Assembly (NCBI GenBank): GCA_950097015.1
Contig: CATNEN010000001.1
Span: 15,555,001-15,619,000 of the forward strand
Reading direction: 5' to 3'
Length of the DNA stretch: 64,000 nt
DNA from: Macrostomum hystrix
Taxonomy: Eukaryota; Platyhelminthes; Macrostomidae
Shown here one piece after another: positions 24,101 through 33,100 of the stretch (positions are counted from its first letter, which is position 1; every line of letters starts with the position of its first letter). Under the pieces are notes generated by a model. The model was not told the DNA's origin, ran no database searches, and worked only from the letters and a program-made list of their open reading frames with translations. The position numbers and the translations under genes were made by a program.

Positions 24101-27100
24101 AATATTTCTGCTCAGCCAAAGCTCTCCAAAGCAAGCAGCAGCGGTTAGTACAGGCATTGTGCAAACACGGGCGAAGGACAACTGCAGCTCTTAAACTGGG
24201 GCAGTTTCAGTTCTTGGCAAACCCAGAAGCTAACCCATAGTACGCCTTTTTTCTTGTTGAAGCAGAAAAACTACAACTCACTTGAAGAGTCCAGCCAAGA
24301 AGTATAAACGACTGAATTCTTAAAACTTCTATTGATGCCAGTTCCGATTTTAGCATCATTAAAATCTGATGGCATCGATAAAAAAGACGCAAGGCAAAGC
24401 AACAAACTGTGGCGCTTGTCCTCAGATGATTCTCAAAATCTAATTCAAAAGCCAAGTCCAAAATCAGATTTTAAATCACTTCATTAAGTATCGGTACTGA
24501 CCAAATCAAAGCAGAGGGAGTGCCCAAATCTGCATTCAATTATGTGGGCAGGATTAAAGGATTATTGTGCCTGAAATCCTCACGCCTGGCCAAGCAACAG
24601 CCAGCCAAGAGTCGCTGGGAATCTTCCAAGGCCTGCCGGCCATCTCTCTTCTGATGACTTTGGCTCCAAGAAATTTGATTTACACTTTCTTTGGTCCGGT
24701 CATCCACAGTGAGCTCGGCCGCTACTCAGAGTCCTGCTCTCAGCGCAGGTTCCGGCTGAGAAGGCAAGCCCATCAGTTCCTTCTAGTGAGAAATGAAATA
24801 GAGCCGCGACTTTGAGGAAAAAACTAGCGAACAAGCTCGCAGATATAGTTAGTGAGATCCTGCCTTCCCTTGGGCTGCGAGCGGGCGCCACTGACAAACT
24901 CAACCTCAGCGAAGACCACACACACGCGCACACACATAACACAATCAGTTTCTAGACTTCTTTATTATTTCAAGAAACAGTGCAAGCAATTGTTGGCCAG
25001 TGTTTTCATAGCATCGCGGATGTGACACATGCGGTAGGCTGTTAATACTAGGTGGCCAGATGCGCTTTCCTCTCGGCCATGGGAACCCAGTGGTTAATTG
25101 AATTACGCGGTCGTGAAGTGCACTTTGGGCCACTGAGCGCAAGGTGAAGAAACCTTGCAAAAGCAAACGCAGTTTTTTTTAAAAGAAGTTCAGATTGACT
25201 CCGGGCGACCCCACAATGCATTTTGAGCAGCTCAACCAGCGAAATCGTAAAAAATAATAGATGGCGACTAGCGCACTGGAAATCTGATCCATTGAGAGTC
25301 TGGACTGTACGATGGTCTCATAATGCTGGGCCTCTCAAATTCGCTTTCACACACAGAAACGGCTCACAGTTTTACAAAGTGCAATCATGGAAACCAACTG
25401 GCTGGGTGGATGCTAATTAATGAGCGCAGAATTTTGATTGACAAGTGACATCCGCTATTGACAGGTCCTGGTTGGGGCGAGTGACCAAATTTTCAAAAAA
25501 ACACACTAACAAAATTGAGAAGGACCCAATATTGCAGGTCTAATTAATTAAGAAGAAAGCAGGAGTGACTTGGAAAAAATGGAAACGTCTTCTGCGTTCG
25601 GTTTTGCTGCTGGCAAACCAACAACCACAAAAAAAGAAAATAAATTAATATTGCTGATTGACTAGCAGATTGCGAATATGAATATTTCACATTTAAGCTA
25701 TTTATCTAACGAAAGCATCTTATCTACCTATCTATTTATCTATTTATATTTATATATCTAACGGAAGTGAACACATATTAATAGATTAACAGAAGTTAAA
25801 ATATTGATAGATTAACGGAAGTGAACAGATCCATCAACATACAAAAAATAGAACTACCTGATATAAAAAATGGAATTACTTTACTACTACGAGCGTATAC
25901 TATTACTACTAAATTGAATATCTAGTAGGCATAGGTCTCATTCATTCGGCTAACATAAAATCTTCTATGCCCAGTGTGAGCATACTTTACTGTCCCAAAT
26001 CATTATTTAGTACAGGTAGTGGCTCTCTAGTTACCCCACTAATGAGACAGCGCCAGTCCAAAGCCAGAGGCATTATCGGACGGCCATCATCGATTTTTAT
26101 CCCACCAGATGGGAATGCTCAACCTGGCCGCCGTTTGAGCTGGAAATATCACTCTGCATTCATCTGTCACTCACCTTCAGTGCTGAGATCTTTTTCGTCA
26201 CAATGCGATTGAGTCTTGCGACCAAATCCTTCACCTCCTGCTCGGCCGTGGTCTGGCGAACTCTGAACCCGCCCGCAGCTCGGAGTCGCTCATATTCCTG
26301 GAAATTAGTTTATTTGAACTGCTTCAAGGTCTGGAGCAGTTGAGCCACGTTCCGTTCACCTAGACTCGAAGTAGAAGTTTAATCGGTCTCATCGTTTAAT
26401 TATTCTTAAAGTCCTCGCAGTTTACCAACCGCTCTGCTGCTATTGCCATGATGCTCAGGCCAAACTCAATCACCATTGAGATTTGAGAACAGCCACAGTA
26501 TAGAGACCCCCCCAGAGTAGCAGCACTTTTGATGGCAGCTCCCGGACTAACAAGCCTCCCTAACTGGGCCCCACTGCCGAACCCCATCGCGTTATTAAGT
26601 TGCAAAAGTGCATAATCCATTGGTGTTTGGCGAGGCCTAGATAGAGTTGGCGACTGCTGGGAGGAAGAGACTGAGGCGAGTAGAAAAAAATGGGAAGATG
26701 GCAACTTTGAAGATCCTGGACCGCGGTCAGCGCTGACCAAACCAACTGGCAGCCCTTTTGCCGAGCTCATTAAAAGCTGTTGGCTTGAAGAGGCTGATAC
26801 AGAGAGGCTGGGAGTGAGTGTGCAGGGCTGAGCAGAGGGAAGTGAAATCAAAAGCGACCGAGAGAGGCTTAGCTTGACATTCGCAGTGCCACTAGTAGAA
26901 TGAGGCCAAGCATGGCAGATATGAATGCAAACAGTTTTTTGTCATGCTGGACCCACCTGTTGCACGAGTTCTCGACGACTCTGTCTGTGAAACGCTTGGC
27001 GAAGTGTGAAAGCACCTTCAGAGGCTTGTTGACGCAGTCTAAAAAAGCAAAAAAAACTTTTTAAAATGTCAATAAATACGCAAATTAAATTAACTTAACT

Positions 27101-30100
27101 GTCTAATTAAAATAAAACTCAAGATTTCTAGGAAAATATTTATGGCAATCAACTGTTAACTGTAGTTAAAGATTACCTAGAAAAAACTATTTCCTGGAAA
27201 CAACGATTTCATAGAAGTAGCGATTTCCTAGTAGTAACGATTTCATGGAAATACCGATTTCCTAGAAGTCACGATTTTCTGGAACAAAAACGATTTTCTG
27301 GAAGTAACGATTTCCTGCAATTTACCGTTTCCAAAAGTTTGCAATTGCTAGAATTTATCCATTTTCTTCGATTGGTAAATCTATAAGTATAAATTGATCG
27401 TTGCTAAATTTAAGTTTCCTAAATTTCCAGAATAAGAAATCTTTTTTTTCACACTGTCCATCAGCAGTAGCGTATTTGCTAAAGCAGGTTTTCAGACATT
27501 TCTCCAAAAAATTTTGAAATTAAATTTTCTTTCGCATCCAGGCCAAAGAGACCCCGGAACTCCGTGGCTGCAGAAAATAAACTATAAATAATTGACGATA
27601 TAAGGCTAGAAATTCTCGCGACTACATTCCACTCTGCGTCACTTTAGGCCCTTTAAAAAAATCGGATATTATAGATAGCGAGATTGGATGAAACTGCAAT
27701 ACTGAAATTTGCGACCAAACTTGCCAAAACTGTGCTGCACTTTAGTCTGAAAGTGCCTTGGACTATTACTGGCGGTGAACCTGACAGTCAATTAGCAATT
27801 TGACTGACGCCTGGTTCCGTATCGTAAGCTAAACAATGGCACAGGATAGCTCCAGATTCTCGATATGGAGTTTGTTTATTAAAAATCCCGAATGATTGAT
27901 ATAAAAATCAATCATTGTAGTAGACACTTTTCCCTGTTTTTTAATCCCTTGGTTACTGAACGATTGCTGACTTTAAAGAAATGCCGCTTCGTTTGAAACT
28001 TTATTAATTCATAATTTCTAGGAATTCAAAGGATCCCAAAGTTAAAAAATCCAGGGATTCATGCAGAAATCCTAGGATTCACACAGAAATCCTGGGATTC
28101 ACATAGAAATCCTGGGATTCACATAGAAATCCTGGGATTCACATAGAAATCCTGGGATTCACACAGAAATCCTGGGATTCATGCAGAAATCCTGGGATTC
28201 ATACAGAAATCCTGGGATTCATACAGAAATCCTGGGATTCACACCGAAATCCTGGGATTCATAAATAAATCCTGGGATCTAGATGGAACTCCTGGGATTT
28301 AGATAGAAATCCTGGGATCTAGATAGATATCCTGTGATCTAGATAGAAATCCTGGGATCTAGATAGAAATCCTGGGATCCAGATAGAAATCCTGGGATTC
28401 ATGCAGAAATCCTGGGATTCATACAGAAATCCTGGGATTCACACCGAAATCCTGGGATTCATAAATAAATCCTGGGATCTAGATGGAACTCCTGGGATTT
28501 AGATAGAAATCCTGGGATCTAGATAGAAATCCTGTGATCTAGATAGAAATCCTGGGATCTAGATAGAAATCCTGGGATCCAGATAGAAATCCTGGGATTC
28601 ATGCAGAAATCCTGGGATTCATACAGAAATCCTGGGATTCACACCGAAATCCTGGGATTCATAAATAAATCCTGGGATCTAAATAGAACTCCTGGGATTT
28701 AGATAGAAATCCTGGGATCTAGATAGAAATCCTGTGATCTAGATAGAAATCCTGGGATCTAGATAGAAATCCTGGGATCCAGATAGAAATCCTGGGATTC
28801 ATACAGAAATCCTGGATCTAGATGGAACTCCTGGGATTTAGATAGAAATCCTAGGATCTAGATAGAAATCCTGGGATCTAGATAGAAATCTTATGATCTA
28901 GATAGAAATCCTGGGATCTAGATAGAAATCCTAGGATCTAGATAGAAATCCTGGGATCTAGATAGAAATCCTGTGATCTAGATAGAAATCCTGTGATCTA
29001 GATAGAAATCCTGGGATCTAGATAGAAATCCTGGGATCTAGATAGAAATCCTGGGATCTAGATAGAAATCCTGGAATCTAGGAAGAAATCCTGGAATCTA
29101 GGAAGAAATCCTGGGAGCTAGGAAGAAATCCTGGGAGCTAGGAAGAAATCCTGGAATCTAGGAAGAAATCCTGGGATCTGAATGGAACTCCTGGGATTTA
29201 GATAGAAATCCTGGGATCTAGATAGAAATCCTGGGATCTAGATATAAATCCTGGATCTAGATAGAAATCCTGGGATCTAGGAAGAAATCCTGGGATCTAG
29301 GAAGAAATCCTGCGGTCTAGATAGAAATGTTGCGATTCACAAAATTTTTGTAGCACATTTGTCCTGGGCTCAGCGGGAGTGAAAAGGCTTGTTGTCATGC
29401 TGTGTGATTCATGCACTAAAAGGGCCAACCTCATAGGCACAGTGATAGTGTACACTGCCTGACGATGAGATAGCCACGGCAGATGTACACGCCTGTGTGC
29501 GTGTGTGCTCAGGAGTCAGCGAAATGTGCAGAATAGCCTCCTATGTGCAGATTTGGCCGTGTCTACTGTCACCCAATGGTGTGCCATTGCCCACTGCTCT
29601 CCAGCAATGGCAATAAATCTGTCACAAAATGTACTTTTTATAAATCGTGATGACAGAACGTTGGTGAATTGAAACATTAATTGAAAGTAAGCATTGGAAA
29701 TAAAAAAAACAACCGGGTAAGACCCCAGCAGTTAAAACAAAGCAATTCAAAGATCGATGTTAGTCACTGACACTTGAGTTTATCAGCCTTCTTCACCCTT
29801 CTCTGCATTCCATCCAATTGATTTTTGGCAGATATGAGAGAGACAGTTGATGGTGACAATAGGAACAATAGGTGTCTCCCCGACTACACTCTGAGGAGTG
29901 GAGTTGAGCGCGACGGTAGATGTTTGACAGTCGTGTCTAGCAGGTTACTGGTTTGTTAACTTTGCAGCTGTCTTTAGGTGAGAATTATCTTCTTGAATTC
30001 TTGAATTCTGTCTGTTTTTCAGTTCAAAGTGAGCCGGTGCAGCTGTAATTCCTGTCTGCATTGATCCAGCTGAACAATTTGTCCCCAAGAGTATTGGAGA

Positions 30101-33100
30101 CACGGGAGACGGGAGATTGCGTTTGTCAATTTTGAAATTATCATCATCTCCGATATGTGAACTCTCACGATAGCTTAACAATGAATGAAAATGATAAAAG
30201 TGCGACTTGAATCAGCGGGTCGATGATTTTGATGGTTAACAAAGGAAGCTAGAAACATCGGGAGTTCGATTCTCTGCCCAAGGAATGCAGTCTGTCATTG
30301 AGCAAGGCACATCACTACAGTGGCGTTGCCAGGATTTTTTTCTAGGGGGGACGCACCTCTGGGAGACGCGACTACCATGAGGGCGCCACTACCATGAGGG
30401 CGCCACTACCATGAGGGCGCCACTACCATGAGGGCGCCACTACCATGAGGGCGCCACTACCATGAGGGCGCCACTACCATGAGGGCGCCAATTACCATGA
30501 GGGCGCCACTACCATGAGGGCGCCACTACCATGAGGGCGCCACTGCCATGAGGGCGCCACTACCATGAGGGCGCCACTACCATGAGGGCGCCACTACCAT
30601 GAGGGCGCCAATTACAATGAGGGCGCCACTACCATGAGGGCGCCACTACCATGAGGGCGCCAATTACCATGAGGGCGCCACTACCATGAGGGCGCCACTA
30701 CCATGAGGGCACCACTACCATGAGGGCGCCACTACCATGAGGGCGCCACTACCATGAGGGCGCCACTACCATGAGGGCGCCACTACCATGAGGGCGCCAC
30801 TACCATGAGGGCGCCACTACCATGAGGGCGCCAATTACCATGAGGGCGCCACTACCATGAGGGCGCCACTACCATGAGGGCGCCACTGCCATGAGGGCGC
30901 CACTACCATGAGGGCGCCACTACCATGAGGGCGCCACTACCATGAGGGCGCCAATTACAATGAGGGCGCCACTACCATGAGGGCGCCACTACCATGAGGG
31001 CGCCAATTACCATGAGGGCGCCACTACCATGAGGGCGCCACTACCATGAGGGCACCACTACCATGAGGGCGCCACTACCATGAGGGCGCCACTACCATGA
31101 GAGCGCCACTACCATGAGGGCGCCACTACCATGAGGGCGCCACTACCATAAGGGCGCCAATTACCATGAGGGCGCCACTACCATGAGGGCGCCACTACCA
31201 TGAGGGCGCCAATTACCATGAGGGCGCCAATTACCATGAGGGCGCCACTACCATGAGGGCGCCACTACCATGAGGGCGCCACTACCATGAGGGCGCCACT
31301 ACCATGAGGGCGCCACTACCATGAGGGCGCCACTACCATGAGGGCGCCACTACCATGAGGGCGCCACTACCATGAGGGCGCCACTACCATGAGGGCGCCA
31401 CTACCATGAGGGCGCCAATTACCATGAGGGCGCCACTACCATGAGGGCGCCACTACCATGAGGGCGCCACTGCCATGAGGGCGCCACTACCATGAGGGCG
31501 CCACTACCATGAGGGCGCCACTACCATGAGGGCGCCAATTACAATGAGGGCGCCACTACCATGAGGGCGCCACTACCATGAGGGCGCCAATTACCATGAG
31601 GGCGCCACTACCATGAGGGCGCCACTACCATGAGGGCACCACTACCATGAGGGCGCCACTACCATGAGGGCGCCACTACCATGAGAGCGCCACTACCATG
31701 AGGGCGCCACTACCATGAGGGCGCCACTACCATAAGGGCGCCAATTACCATGAGGGCGCCACTACCATGAGGGCGCCACTACCATGAGGGCGCCAATTAC
31801 CATGAGGGCGCCAATTACCATGAGGGCGCCACTACCATGAGGGCGCCACTACCATGAGGGCGCCACTACCATGAGGGCGCCACTACCATGAGGGCGCCAC
31901 TACCATGAGGGCGCCAATTACAATGAGGGCGCCACTACCATGAGGGCGCCACTACCATGAGGGCGCCACTACCATGAGGGCGCCACTACCATGAGAGCGC
32001 CACTACCATGAGGGCGCCACTACCATGAGGGCGCCACTACCATGAGGGCGCCACTACCATAAGGGCGCAAATTACCATGAGGGCGCCAATTACCATGAGG
32101 GCGCCACTACCATGAGGGCGCCACTACCATAAGGGCGCCAATTACCATGAGGGCGCCACTACCCATGAGGGCGCCACTACCATGAGGGCGCCACTACCAT
32201 GAGGGCGCCACTACCATGAGGGCGCCACTACCATGAGAGCGCCACTACCATGAGGGCGCCACTACCATGAGGGCGCCACTACCATGAGGGCGCCACTACC
32301 ATGAGAGCGCCACTACCATGAGGGCGCCACTACCATGAGGGCGCCACTACCATGAGGGCGCCACTACCATGAGGGCGCCACTACCATGAGGGCGCCGCTA
32401 CCATAAGGGCGCCAATTACCATGAGGGCGCCAATTACCATGAGGGCGCCACTACCATGAGGGCGCCACTACCATGAGGGCGCCACTACCATAAGGGCGCC
32501 AATTACCATGAGGGCGCCACTACCATGAGGGCGCCACTACCATGAGGGCGCCGCTACCATAAGGGCGCCGCTACCATAAGGGCGCCAATTACCATGAGGG
32601 CGCCAATTACCATGAGGGCGCCACTACCATGAGGGCGCCACTACCATGAGGGCGCCACTACCATGAGGGCGCCACTACCATGAGGGCGCCACTACCATGA
32701 GGGCGCCACTACCATGAGGGCGCCACTACCATGAGGGCGCCACTACCATGAGGGCGCCACTACCATAAGGGCGCCACTACCATAAGGGCGCCAATTACCA
32801 TGAGGGCGCCGCTACCATGAGGGCGCCACTACCAGTGGCTTCTATCTCTCTAATTTCTATCCATCTACAAATAGGATTTTATCAATATCTGCTCTGATAA
32901 TCGATAATACTCCTAGTTTTATGTTTACATTTTATTTTGGGAGTTAATTAATTCAGAGAAAATTACATTAATTATTGACGACCGTTGCGTTGCTCGCTAT
33001 AACACAAGTTAAAAGTTTTCGGACGAATTCAATTGCTGAATTGTCCCATTATCCAGTTCCGTGTACATACTGCTGCGTAGTTGGGAGTGACTGATGCCCA

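Noticed and set aside
26396-26851. 151-codon sense-strand open frame in alpha2delta intron 2
   Set aside because: Exons 2 and 3 join in phase without it and reproduce the family layout; the peptide has no family similarity.
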